Below, piece by piece: positions 35,406 to 44,435 of a stretch of 64,000 nucleotides of DNA. The stretch comes from Chitinophagales bacterium. GTDB lineage: Bacteria > Bacteroidota > Bacteroidia > Chitinophagales > UBA2359. The notes beneath the pieces are model-generated. The model did not search any database. It saw nothing but the letters and a program-made list of their open reading frames with translations, and was not told the origin of the DNA. Both the position numbers and the translations under genes were made by a program. Each line of letters opens with the position of its first letter. Within the stretch, counting starts at the first letter, position 1. The stretch covers positions 42,117-106,116 of the forward strand of contig JAHDFD010000008.1 of assembly GCA_020628375.1 (NCBI GenBank), given 5' to 3'.

Positions 35406-36506
35406 CTAGCTCTGTTTTAATTCCTTAGCTATTTCAAAAGGAAGTTCAAAAGAAAAGCAAGTTCCTTTACCAATTTCGCTTTTTGCGATTATTTTTCCCC
35501 CTTGTAATTCGATCAATTGCTTTACGATACTCAAACCTATTCCAAAACCTTTTAGCTCATCTTCTTGTCGGGCTTGTGTAAAAGTCTCAAATATCGTTTT
35601 TAATTTATCAGCAGGAATGCCTATACCTGTATCTTCAACTTCAAAGCAAAGTCTGCAAGCATTTTCATTCAGTTCAGCTACCTGTATCCTGATTTCAATA
35701 TTTCCTTGCTTGGTAAATTTAAGTGCATTATCAACCAAATTATAAATAATTTGTGATAAGCGTGTAGGGTCGCCACTTATATATTGTGGTGTGTTGTTAT
35801 GTTTATTGAAAAAAATGGGTACGTTTTGTTGACTTGTTTTGAATTCGAACGATTTAATAACCGACCAAATGATCTGTTCAACTGCAAATGGTCGATCTTC
35901 AATTTTTAAACGCAACGATTCAGACTTGGCAAAGCTGACAAGGTCGTTCAACATCGTATCCAGATTCTTAGAAGCATTACTCAATGCTTTAAGGTATTCT
36001 TTTCCTTTTTCAGATTCAACGAAATTCCCTAATAAGTAGGTTGTCCCTACAATTTCGGTTAAGGGGAGTTTTATGTCGTGGGTGATTTTGGCAAAATGAT
36101 CGCTTTTCAACTTTTGCATTTTCTTTATTTTCGCCATTTCAGTTCTGAGTTCTTCATTACTGTTATTTTCGTTCAATGGCGAATAACTATACGCTTCGGT
36201 TAATTCTTCAATAAAAACGATATACCGTTGTTCAATCTTTTTTGCGACAATATCAACGATCATGTGTTTATTCTGCCAAACAATATCTTCTGCCTGAAAA
36301 TGCCTTTCCTCATTTTCTTTCAGTGCGATCATGATTTTTTTCTTTGGCTTAAAAAAATCAAAATTTGAGAACATATAACCGTCTTCAACCTTTACTTTAA
36401 TAAAAGATTGACAGGTTTCTAGTAGTTTGAAGTCTTCTGAGAAAATAAAAACTTGCAGGTTTTCATTTCTATAGTCAGCTTTGTATGCTTCGAGTGCTTG
36501 TGACAT
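35406..36506 (-). CDS. Soluble sensor histidine kinase
   Basis: The 366 residues have no membrane segment. The N-terminal 110 residues may be a PAS-like sensor domain (FIFSEDFKLLETCQSF, IVDIVAKKIEQRYIVFIEEL). The HisKA dimerisation helix holds the phospho-acceptor His143 in FAKITHDIKLPLTEIVG. The ATPase domain shows N-box DPTRLSQIIYNLVDNALKFT, G1 DTGIGIP, and G2 GFGIGLSIVKQL. There is no receiver domain and no response-regulator gene adjacent, so it is an orphan cytosolic kinase. Its start codon is 15 bases from the divergent pdxH start. Confidence 0.88.
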   Translation of the reverse strand: MSQALEAYKADYRNENLQVFIFSEDFKLLETCQSFIKVKVEDGYMFSNFDFFKPKKKIMIALKENEERHFQAEDIVWQNKHMIVDIVAKKIEQRYIVFIEELTEAYSYSPLNENNSNEELRTEMAKIKKMQKLKSDHFAKITHDIKLPLTEIVGTTYLLGNFVESEKGKEYLKALSNASKNLDTMLNDLVSFAKSESLRLKIEDRPFAVEQIIWSVIKSFEFKTSQQNVPIFFNKHNNTPQYISGDPTRLSQIIYNLVDNALKFTKQGNIEIRIQVAELNENACRLCFEVEDTGIGIPADKLKTIFETFTQARQEDELKGFGIGLSIVKQLIELQGGKIIAKSEIGKGTCFSFELPFEIAKELKQS

Positions 36507-36521
36507 AAAATTTAGTGAAAA

Positions 36522-37175
36522 ATGAATTATCAGGAATCAATTGCGAATTTCCGCAAAGATTATCAAAAATCATCATTGAATCGTACAATGATGCAGAATA
36601 ATCCACATAAACAATTTGAAATTTGGTTGGAAGAGGCAATTAAGTCTCCAGTTTCAGAAGCAAATGCCATGATCGTTGCAACAGTTGACGAATTTAACAG
36701 ACCAAGTTCGCGGGTTGTTTTATTAAAAGGTTATAGTGAAGATGGCTTCATTTTTTATACTAATTATGAGAGTAGAAAAGGGCAACAATTAGCTAGTAAT
36801 CCCAATATTAGTTTGTTGTTTTTCTGGGATATTCTAGAACGTCAGATCAGAATTGAAGGTGTAGCAGAACAATTATCATTTGAAGATTCTGAAAAATATT
36901 TTCATAGCCGTCCGAAAGGAAGCCAGATAGGCGCATGGGCTTCCCCACAAAGTATGTTGATCAAAAGCAGAGAAGTACTTGATAATAATAAAAAATTATT
37001 AGAAGAAAAATTCAAAAGGGAAGAAAAACTGCCTTGCCCGGAACATTGGGGAGGTTATATTGTCCGCCCAAATTATTTTGAATTTTGGCAAGGCAGATCC
37101 AATCGACTACACGATAGATTTGTTTATATGCTAAATGAGTTTGAAGATTGGGATCTCTCTAGATTGGCACCTTGA
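36522..37175 (+). CDS. pdxH: Pyridoxamine 5'-phosphate oxidase
   Basis: The 217 residues are the standard length. Landmarks are FEIWLEEAIKSPVSEANAMI, SRVVLLKGYSEDGFIFYTNY with FMN contacts, SRKGQQLASNPNISLLFFW, QIRIEGVAEQLS, GSQIGAWASPQS, and the terminal PNYFEFWQGRSNRLHDRF plus W-LSRLAP. It oxidises pyridoxine or pyridoxamine phosphate to PLP with oxygen in the vitamin B6 salvage pathway. The gene is transcribed away from the histidine kinase. Confidence 0.96.
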   Translation: MNYQESIANFRKDYQKSSLNRTMMQNNPHKQFEIWLEEAIKSPVSEANAMIVATVDEFNRPSSRVVLLKGYSEDGFIFYTNYESRKGQQLASNPNISLLFFWDILERQIRIEGVAEQLSFEDSEKYFHSRPKGSQIGAWASPQSMLIKSREVLDNNKKLLEEKFKREEKLPCPEHWGGYIVRPNYFEFWQGRSNRLHDRFVYMLNEFEDWDLSRLAP

Positions 37176-37230
37176 GGGATTAAGTTTGAGAATTATAGAG
37201 TTTGTGAGTTGAGGAGTTTTTAATGCACAA

Positions 37231-37369
37231 CCTCGGCTAGGCTCGGTTACCTTATAGGTTCATTTTTAAAAATCATTCATTTTACACCACCACAGGCTAT
37301 TTTATGGAATTAACTCATAATCTCGGCTACGCTTGGTTACCAAAAGGCTATTTTATAGAATTGACTCTT
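37231..37369. repeat. Imperfect tandem duplication, about 51-bp period, plus a related distal copy
   Basis: AGGCTATTTTATGGAATT at 37294 recurs as AGGCTATTTTATAGAATT at 37345. CTCGGCTAGGCTCGGTTACC near 37232 is close to CTCGGCTACGCTTGGTTACC near 37322. It sits in the 309-base gap between the pdxH and asnS stops and leads into the 8-bp microsatellite. Confidence 0.6.
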
Positions 37370-37372
37370 AGC

Positions 37373-37468
37373 TTCACAAACTCACAAACTCACAAACTCA
37401 CAAACTCACAAACTCACAAACTCACAAACTCATAGACTCATAGACTCATAGACTCATAGACTCATAGA
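37373..37468. repeat. 8-bp microsatellite: seven TCACAAAC then five TCATAGAC units
   Basis: Twelve contiguous 8-bp units run in register. The first seven read TCACAAAC and the last five TCATAGAC; the two types differ at two positions (C to T and A to G). It lies between convergent genes, so any length change would not affect a reading frame. Confidence 0.95.
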
Positions 37469-37484
37469 CTCTATAACTAAAAGG

Positions 37485-39011
37485 TTACGGGAACAAACGA
37501 CCATAATATCTTGGGAACGGAATGGTTTCGCGAATGTGTTTTACATCTGTCAACCACATAATTAATCGTTCGAAGCCTAATCCGAAACCAGAGTGTGGAA
37601 CAGAACCATATCTGCGTAGATCTAAATACCAGGCAAAATCGGCTTCATCCAGTTCATGTTCGGCTATACGCTTTAATAACAGATCTATATCAGTTTCACG
37701 TTCCGAACCACCAACGATTTCCCCAAACCCATCCGGGGCTAAACAATCAACACCTTTCACAAAACGATCATCACCTTCAGTACGTTTCATGTAAAAGGCC
37801 TTTATTTCCTGTGGCCAGTTGTAAACCATAATTGGTGTATTGAATAAACGGGTAAGTACCGTTTCATCAGAACCACCGAAATCTTCCCCATCTTTAAAGT
37901 TGCGAGCCGATTCGATCCATTGAGGATAATTTCTTTCCTTTTCCTCTAAGTCTTTGATCTCATTTTTAAGCTGATCGATCTTATTCTGGTTGAAATTGAT
38001 CGCTCCTTTCTTCATTCCTCCTGCAGCAATGTTTGCTTCTCGTTCAGCAATTTCAGCCTCACATTCAGCCTTTCTGTTTTTTACATCTTCAAGGTCTTGT
38101 TCAAATACCTTTATAGCGTTTCGACCATTTACTTCTTTTTCTCCCTTCAGGATTTGTACAGCATCTGTATAGGAAATACGTGGGAATGCTGTAGTAATAT
38201 TTTCAAATAAAGAAAGATCACGTCCTAAAACTTCGAGTTCTAACTTACAATTCTCGAAAGTATCTTGTACAATATATCGAACAAATTCCTCTATAAGGTC
38301 CATATCCATGTCAAGATCGTAATAGGCCATTTCAGGTTCTATCATCCAGAATTCAGATAAATGACGACGAGTTTTAGATTTCTCTGCTCTGAATGTTGGT
38401 CCGAAAGTATAAACTAAACCATGAGCCATAGCACTAGCTTCAGCATACAATTGTCCCGATTGGGTTAAGTAAGCAGGCTCACCATAGTAGTCTGTTTCAA
38501 ATAAAGTGGTAGTTCCCTCACATGCCGAGCCGGTAAACATTGGAGAATCCATTTGCGTAAATCCTCTTTCCTGAAAAAAAGTATGGATTGCATATTTTAC
38601 TCTGCTGCGCACACGCATAACCGCCCATTGTCTTTTAGAACGCAACCATAAATGCCGTTTTTCTAATAAGAAGTCAACACCATGAGCTTTTTTTGTAATT
38701 GGGTAATCCTCAACATGTTGTAATAATTCAAAATTTGTTACCTGCAACTCAAAGCCGCCTATCTGGCGTTCATCTTTAACTACTTCACCAGTAATTGATA
38801 ATGAACTGGCAAGTGTTAATTTCTTAGCAGTTTCAAATTGCTCTTCATTAAAATTATTGGCATCAATAATACATTGGCAGAAGCCCGATCCATCACGTAC
38901 TTCAGCAAATACTAATCCTTTTCCTGTTCGTTTATTCGAAATCCAGCCCTGAAGAGTAACTTCATTTCCTTCGTGCTGCTGAAGATCGATAATTCTACAA
39001 GTTGTTGCCAT
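37485..39011 (-). CDS. asnS: Asparaginyl-tRNA synthetase with coiled-coil insertion
   Basis: The longest frame starts at 39053, but the ATG at 39011 (MATTCRIIDL) is the natural N-terminus of the OB-fold anticodon domain, giving 508 residues. Class II motifs are visible: motif 2 in FRAEKSKTRRHLSEFWMIEPE-like sequence at 207-226, and motif 3 in GFGLGFERLIMWL near the C-terminus. The binding site has SGQLYAEA near 185-192. An additional charged, helical stretch at about 296-360 (DVKNRKAECEAEIAEREA, IDQLKNEIKDLEEKER) explains the excess length over the 466-residue E. coli enzyme. It charges tRNA-Asn. A candidate minus-strand -7 box (TATATTTG) is at 39062-39069. Confidence 0.95.
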   Translation of the reverse strand: MATTCRIIDLQQHEGNEVTLQGWISNKRTGKGLVFAEVRDGSGFCQCIIDANNFNEEQFETAKKLTLASSLSITGEVVKDERQIGGFELQVTNFELLQHVEDYPITKKAHGVDFLLEKRHLWLRSKRQWAVMRVRSRVKYAIHTFFQERGFTQMDSPMFTGSACEGTTTLFETDYYGEPAYLTQSGQLYAEASAMAHGLVYTFGPTFRAEKSKTRRHLSEFWMIEPEMAYYDLDMDMDLIEEFVRYIVQDTFENCKLELEVLGRDLSLFENITTAFPRISYTDAVQILKGEKEVNGRNAIKVFEQDLEDVKNRKAECEAEIAEREANIAAGGMKKGAINFNQNKIDQLKNEIKDLEEKERNYPQWIESARNFKDGEDFGGSDETVLTRLFNTPIMVYNWPQEIKAFYMKRTEGDDRFVKGVDCLAPDGFGEIVGGSERETDIDLLLKRIAEHELDEADFAWYLDLRRYGSVPHSGFGLGFERLIMWLTDVKHIRETIPFPRYYGRLFP

Positions 39012-39280
39012 TTTTGTAATTTTAATATTTAATGAATAACTGGTATTAACCAAAAAACGTGCAAATATATTTTAGTATTCATTCAATTTCATTTTTTGAT
39101 TAAACTTTGGTATCTTAATTGTGATATTACAAAATAGAAAATATAAAAATTCTGTATAAATTTGGTAACATAGTTTTTTCATTTTCGATATAAATACATA
39201 CAGTGTAGCAATTAAAGGAATTTGAGAATAGATTTGCGGTAAGTGCTTTAATAGCGATACTATTTTGTCAAAATAGCAAT

Positions 39281-40237
39281 ATGGTTAGGGTTTTAATACT
39301 CATCTTTAGTTTCCTTATGTACAATGTGTCTTTGGCGCAGTACAATCAGGATAACACCAAAACCGATGAGCACATACAAATACCCGGAACAAAATATTAC
39401 ATTGTTCCACCATCTGGTTTTATTGAAGCTGAAGGCTTTCAGGGCTTTCAGAGTAATAAGACCGGAGCTTCTATTGTTATGATCGATGTGCCAAGAAATT
39501 TTAAAGATGTACTTTCTTTATTCGATAAGGATAAGTTGAATAAGCAGAACATCAGAATGAAAAATGAAAAGTTCTTGTCACTGAATATGAAGCAAGCCTA
39601 CCTTGTTACACTGGAACAAACTGACAAAGGAAAAGATTTTACTAAACAGGTTCTCCTTTTAGATGGTGGTAGTTCAACTTATATGTTGAATGGTATGTAT
39701 TTAAAAGATCTTCGAGAACTGAATACGCCAATGCGTAATGCTTTTAAAACCATTGTTTATGATTCAAAATCATTGATCGATCCTTATAAAGGAGTTAATT
39801 TCAGACTGAATACAGATGGTACAAAACTTACATTAGCTAAATCCATTGCAGGTACACTTATGTATTCTACAGATGGATACATTCCTCCTAAAGTAGATGA
39901 TAATACTATTTTTATTGCTGGATCATCGCTATTGAGTGAAGGAGATGATAAGAAAGAAGTTTTTTTCAAAAAATTAGCTGAATTACCTTATAAAGATTTG
40001 GAATATGATGAGTCTAAAGTTGAAGAAGTGGTCATTGATGGATTGAATGGATACGCACTTTCTGTTAAAGGCATACACAAAGCAAGTAAAGGAAAGAAAC
40101 CGCCTAAAGAATTAATATATCAGGTAATGCTATTTACAGACTATACCTATTATCAGATGGTCGGAAGTACGCGAGAGGATTTTTTCAAAAATCAATTGTT
40201 GTTTGAAAAAATAGCACAAACATTCAAGAAATTATAA
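39281..40237 (+). CDS. Secreted protein with two related halves, unknown function
   Basis: The 318 residues have a signal peptide (LILIFSFLMYNVSLAQ). The mature part seems to contain two similar alpha/beta halves. Each has an N-terminal strand segment, a central KxxxL(S/N)-type region and an ending of the form QVLLLDGGSSTYMLNG...FKTIV or QVMLFTDYTYYQMVG...FKKL. This suggests a duplicated PsbP/DcrB-like fold, but I do not recognise a named family. A terminator follows at 40238-40274, so it is monocistronic. A -7-like TAAATTTG lies far upstream at 39157-39164. Confidence 0.6.
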   Translation: MVRVLILIFSFLMYNVSLAQYNQDNTKTDEHIQIPGTKYYIVPPSGFIEAEGFQGFQSNKTGASIVMIDVPRNFKDVLSLFDKDKLNKQNIRMKNEKFLSLNMKQAYLVTLEQTDKGKDFTKQVLLLDGGSSTYMLNGMYLKDLRELNTPMRNAFKTIVYDSKSLIDPYKGVNFRLNTDGTKLTLAKSIAGTLMYSTDGYIPPKVDDNTIFIAGSSLLSEGDDKKEVFFKKLAELPYKDLEYDESKVEEVVIDGLNGYALSVKGIHKASKGKKPPKELIYQVMLFTDYTYYQMVGSTREDFFKNQLLFEKIAQTFKKL

Positions 40238-40274
40238 AAGGTGAAACAGTTAAAATTTGTTTCACCTTTTTTTA
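40238..40274 (+). terminator. Intrinsic terminator
   Basis: AGGTGAAAC (40239-40247) and GTTTCACCT (40258-40266) are exact complements around a 10-base loop and are followed by seven T. It begins 1-2 bases after the stop of the preceding gene and could also serve the convergent azoreductase gene. Confidence 0.85.
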
Positions 40275-40295
40275 TAGTTTTTGTATTAGCATCGA

Positions 40296-40871
40296 TTAGC
40301 TTATTTGTTCAATTGCTTTTCTGGCTTTAGCTAGTGAAGCATCTTTATCCATCATTAATTGACTAGCTTCTACGACTGTAATATTGGTAATCCCTAAAAA
40401 GCCTAAGAAGAATTTTGTATAGTTTACACAAAAATCTGCTTCTGTGAACGGAACAGTTCCACCACTGGCAACGACTAAATAGGTAGGTTTGTTTTCTAAT
40501 AAGCCTACTGGTCCGGTTTCAGTATATTTAAAGGTAATGCCTACCCTTGCAATTAGATCAAAGTATGCCTTTAATGCTCCCGGTACGCTAAAGTTATAAA
40601 TTGGTAAGCCAATTACAATTGCATCAGCTTCTATTAGTTCCTTAACATATTTGTCAGAAGTCGTTAAAAGTTCCTTTTGTTCGTCATTTAACTGATCTGA
40701 AGGTGTGTAAAATGCACCGATCATTGCTTCCGAAACGAAAGGAACAGTTTCATCATTCAAATCACGATCTATAACTTTTTTAGCATTTAACTTTCCGATG
40801 AGTTCTTCAACAAGCATTCTGCTTACTGAATTTTGATTCTGAGCACTTGAGTTAATTTTTAATACTTTCAT
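40296..40871 (-). CDS. azoR: FMN-dependent NADH-azoreductase / NAD(P)H dehydrogenase (AcpD family)
   Basis: The 191 residues form a flavodoxin-like fold. MKVLKINSSAQNQNSVSRML is the FMN phosphate loop. VIGLPIYNFSVPGALKAYFD near 86-105 and YLVVASGGTVPF near 134-145 match AcpD/AzoR. It reduces quinones and azo compounds with NADH, using FMN. The physiological role is probably quinone detoxification. It converges on the secreted protein at 39281 and is divergent from mfd. Confidence 0.9.
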   Translation of the reverse strand: MKVLKINSSAQNQNSVSRMLVEELIGKLNAKKVIDRDLNDETVPFVSEAMIGAFYTPSDQLNDEQKELLTTSDKYVKELIEADAIVIGLPIYNFSVPGALKAYFDLIARVGITFKYTETGPVGLLENKPTYLVVASGGTVPFTEADFCVNYTKFFLGFLGITNITVVEASQLMMDKDASLAKARKAIEQIS

Positions 40872-41029
40872 TGTTATAACAAATTTTGGTTTAACGAATA
40901 AATTGAACTCAAAGCTATATTTATTGTTCAGATACTTGCAGCTTTTTTAATAATTTTTAATATACGCTCATCTTTGAATTTCATTATTTGAATTATTCTT
41001 ATTTCTGATAATTAAAAAAACACAACGAC

Positions 41030-41037
41030 TAACTTTG
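41030..41037 (+). promoter_or_regulatory. Candidate -7 box (TAACTTTG) for mfd
   Basis: TAACTTTG lies only 8 bases before the start codon, so the transcript would be essentially leaderless if this box is used. No TTTG occurs at the usual distance upstream. Confidence 0.35.
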
Positions 41038-41045
41038 TATCATCT

Positions 41046-44000
41046 ATGGAAATAACTGAGATATTAGGCTTTTATGAAGCTGATCCACGAACCAAAGCAT
41101 TAATTCAAGATTTAGAAGAACCAATTTTAACGCGTCATCATTTAAAAGGAATGATGGGAGCAATGGAAGCTTTTGTTACAGCAGCGAGTTTCAAAGTTTA
41201 TCCTCACACACAACTAATCATTCTCGATAACAAAGAAAATGCGGCTTATTTCCATAATGACCTTAAAACGATACTGAACAGAAAAGATATATTGTTCTTC
41301 CCAGATTCTTTCAAGAAACCAAGTTACTTGGAAGCAATCAATAAAAGTAATGTGCTCTTACGAACTGAAACGGTAAGTAAGCTAATGAACTCAGCAACTA
41401 GCGGAGAAATTCTGGTTACTTATCCGCAGGCATTATTTGAAAAAGTAGTTAATATTCAGGCTTTAGAAGCAAATATTATCAAAATCAAGATAAATGAAGA
41501 GATCGACCTTGATTTTATAATCGAATTATTGGTAGAAGTTGGATTTGAAGCTACTGATTTTGTATATGAACCCGGTCAGTTTTCTGTACGTGGAGGTATA
41601 GTCGATATATTTTCATTTGGTCATGAGTTGCCTTATCGTGTCGAATTGTTTGGCGACGAGGTTGAATCAATTCGTACTTTCGATCCGGTTAGTCAGTTGT
41701 CGAAACAAAAAATTGCACAAATAACCATTGTTCCAAATATACAAACCGAATTCAATAGTGGTGAGAAAACGAGCTTATTGAACTTGCTACCTGAAAACAC
41801 AAGTATTTGGATAAAAGATACAGTTGCATTAAGAGGACTAGTAGATGAGTGTTACAAAAAAGCTTTAGATCTAATAGAGTACCACGACGAAAGCACTTTA
41901 GATGAATCTCTTCAGGAAAATCCGATATTTGAGAGTAAAGAAAATCACGCTTTTCAGGATGCTGATACACTTTTTAGGGATATCGTCAATTTTGATTTGA
42001 TCGAATTTGGCTCAAAAGCAGTATTCGATTCTAAAGAGATTGTTTATAATGCTTCTCCGCAACCTCCTTTCCAGAAGAAGTTCGACATGTTGAATGAGGA
42101 CCTACAGATCAATATAAATCGAGGATATATTAATTTTATTTTGGCTTCAGCAAGTCGTCAAATCAAACGTTTTCAAAATATTTTTGAAGACAATGAATAT
42201 CCACTGAATTATAAAGCCATTTTAGGTTCAGTATCTTCAGGTTTCGTCGATAATGATTTGAAACTAGCTTGTTATACCGACCATCAGATCTTTGATCGTT
42301 ATTATAAGTTCAACATAAAACAAGCTTTTTCCAAGCAAAAGGCAATGAGCATAAGGCTGCTTCGCGAATTGCAACCAGGCGACTATGTTACACATATAGA
42401 TCATGGTATCGGGAAGTTCTCTGGTTTGGAAACATTAGACATTAATGGCAAGAAACAAGAAACCATGCGTCTTATTTACAGAGATAATGATTTGCTTTAT
42501 GTGAGTATTCATTCTTTGCATAAGGTTTCTAAGTATGTGGGTAAGGAAGGTAAAGTTCCGAAGATCAATAAATTGGGCTCGGATAGTTGGCAGAAATTAA
42601 AACGAAAAACTAAAAGTAAGCTAAAAGATATTGCTGCTGATCTGATAAAGTTATACGCGAAACGCAAAGGCTCAAAAGGCTTTGCTTATTCTCCAGATTC
42701 CTATTTGCAAACAGAGTTAGAAGCATCTTTTATTTACGAAGATACCCCCGATCAACATAGGGCTTCAGAGGCTGTAAAAGCCGATATGGAAGCTGAAAAC
42801 CCGATGGATCGATTAGTTTGCGGTGATGTAGGTTTTGGTAAAACAGAAGTGGCAATAAGGGCGGCTGCCAAAGCTGTTGTAGATGGAAAACAAGTAGCTG
42901 TATTAGTTCCGACAACTATTCTGGCATTACAACATTATAAAACCTTTTCGGAGCGCTTAAAAGATTATCCTTGTACAATCGACTATATCAATCGTTTTAA
43001 AACAGCTAAGCAGAAAAAGCTCACCTTAGAGAAGTTAGAGAAAGGCGAAATTGATATTGTTATTGGTACACATGGTTTAACAGGTAAAAGTGTCAAGTTC
43101 AAGGATTTGGGCTTATTGATTATCGACGAAGAACAGAAGTTTGGTGTAGGTGTTAAAGAAAAACTTCGGAATATGAAGGTGAACGTAGATACCTTAACGC
43201 TGACAGCAACACCTATTCCCCGAACATTACAATTTTCTTTGATGAGTGCGAGGGATCTGTCGATCATTAGAACTGCACCACCGAACAGACAACCAGTAAA
43301 TACAGAATTGATTCAGTTTAATTCTGAAAAAATAAGAGATGCGATAACCTATGAAGTCTATCGTGGAGGGCAAGTGTTTTTCGTTCATAACAGAGTCCGA
43401 GATATATCAGATATTGCGGCAATGATCACGCGTTTATGCCCCGATGTCGATGTTGGTATTGCACACGGACAAATGGAGAATAAGAAGCTTGAAGAACAAA
43501 TGTTCAAATTTGAAAAAGGTGAGTTTGATGTGTTGGTTTCTACTAATATTATTGAAGCAGGTTTGGATATTCCTAATGCGAATACCATGATCATAAATAA
43601 TGCACATCATTTCGGTTTGAGTGATTTGCATCAGATGCGTGGAAGGGTAGGGCGAAGCAATAAAAAAGCCTTTTGTTATCTGATTTCTCCGCCTGTTTTT
43701 GGTTTACCAGAAGATTCGAGAAAGCGTTTATTAACGATTGAACAATTTGCTGATTTGGGTAGTGGTTTCAATATTGCCATGAAAGATCTGGATATTCGGG
43801 GAGCAGGTAATATTTTGGGAGCAGAACAAAGTGGTTTTATTGCCGATATCGGATTTGAAACTTATCAAAAAATATTGAAAGAAGCTGTTTTAGAGTTGAA
43901 AGAAACGGAATTTAAAGAAGTTTTTGAGGCACAAGAGAAACATAATTCCGAATTCAGATATGTACATGACACTCAAATAGATACTGACCTCGATTTGCTG

Positions 44001-44435
44001 ATCCCGAATAATTATGTGAATAATGTGAATGAGCGAATGGCATTATATACCGAGCTGAACAATATTGAAAAAGAGGAAGATTTAATGAAGTTCAAAGAAA
44101 ATCTGGTTGATCGCTTCGGAGCATTACCGAAAGAGGTGAACGAGTTGATCTATGGTGTAAGATTGAAATGGGTTTCTTGCAAAATAGGTTTTGAACGCTT
44201 GATTTTGAAGAACAATAAACTACGTTGTTTCTTTCCAATGAATCATGATTCGCCTTATTATAATTCACCTGTTTACAGTCGTTTAATGAGTGTGTTACTG
44301 CAGCGTAAAGATTGTAAAATGCACCAGACTACGAAATATTTTTCTGTCATTTTTGAGCATATTTCAAGCATTAAACAAGCTAGGAACAAGCTATTGGAAT
44401 TGGAAGTAGGTGTTGGGAATATAGAGATACATTAA
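41046..44435 (+). CDS. mfd: Transcription-repair coupling factor
   Basis: The 1,129 residues are full length. The UvrB-like N-terminal region (about 1-330) includes YEPGQFSVRGGIVDIFSFG. The RNA-polymerase-interacting CarD-like domain starts near 444 (LQPGDYVTHIDHGIGKFSG). The RecG-type translocase follows, with Walker A CGDVGFGKTEVA near 592-600, DEEQ in LLIIDEEQKFGV near 693, TATPIPRTLQFSLM, and QMRGRVGRSNKKAFCYL. The C-terminal TRCF domain begins at about 1000. Mfd removes stalled RNA polymerase and recruits UvrA. The final stop overlaps that of the convergent miaE in the shared tetranucleotide TTAA. Confidence 0.97.
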   Translation: MEITEILGFYEADPRTKALIQDLEEPILTRHHLKGMMGAMEAFVTAASFKVYPHTQLIILDNKENAAYFHNDLKTILNRKDILFFPDSFKKPSYLEAINKSNVLLRTETVSKLMNSATSGEILVTYPQALFEKVVNIQALEANIIKIKINEEIDLDFIIELLVEVGFEATDFVYEPGQFSVRGGIVDIFSFGHELPYRVELFGDEVESIRTFDPVSQLSKQKIAQITIVPNIQTEFNSGEKTSLLNLLPENTSIWIKDTVALRGLVDECYKKALDLIEYHDESTLDESLQENPIFESKENHAFQDADTLFRDIVNFDLIEFGSKAVFDSKEIVYNASPQPPFQKKFDMLNEDLQININRGYINFILASASRQIKRFQNIFEDNEYPLNYKAILGSVSSGFVDNDLKLACYTDHQIFDRYYKFNIKQAFSKQKAMSIRLLRELQPGDYVTHIDHGIGKFSGLETLDINGKKQETMRLIYRDNDLLYVSIHSLHKVSKYVGKEGKVPKINKLGSDSWQKLKRKTKSKLKDIAADLIKLYAKRKGSKGFAYSPDSYLQTELEASFIYEDTPDQHRASEAVKADMEAENPMDRLVCGDVGFGKTEVAIRAAAKAVVDGKQVAVLVPTTILALQHYKTFSERLKDYPCTIDYINRFKTAKQKKLTLEKLEKGEIDIVIGTHGLTGKSVKFKDLGLLIIDEEQKFGVGVKEKLRNMKVNVDTLTLTATPIPRTLQFSLMSARDLSIIRTAPPNRQPVNTELIQFNSEKIRDAITYEVYRGGQVFFVHNRVRDISDIAAMITRLCPDVDVGIAHGQMENKKLEEQMFKFEKGEFDVLVSTNIIEAGLDIPNANTMIINNAHHFGLSDLHQMRGRVGRSNKKAFCYLISPPVFGLPEDSRKRLLTIEQFADLGSGFNIAMKDLDIRGAGNILGAEQSGFIADIGFETYQKILKEAVLELKETEFKEVFEAQEKHNSEFRYVHDTQIDTDLDLLIPNNYVNNVNERMALYTELNNIEKEEDLMKFKENLVDRFGALPKEVNELIYGVRLKWVSCKIGFERLILKNNKLRCFFPMNHDSPYYNSPVYSRLMSVLLQRKDCKMHQTTKYFSVIFEHISSIKQARNKLLELEVGVGNIEIH

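Noticed and set aside
37373..37468. Possible CRISPR or protein-binding array
   Set aside because: Units are directly adjacent with no spacers and lie at convergent 3' ends, so slippage explains them better.
37522..37831. Plus-strand frames inside asnS
   Set aside because: Overlapping shadows of a strongly supported tRNA synthetase; composition is not protein-like.
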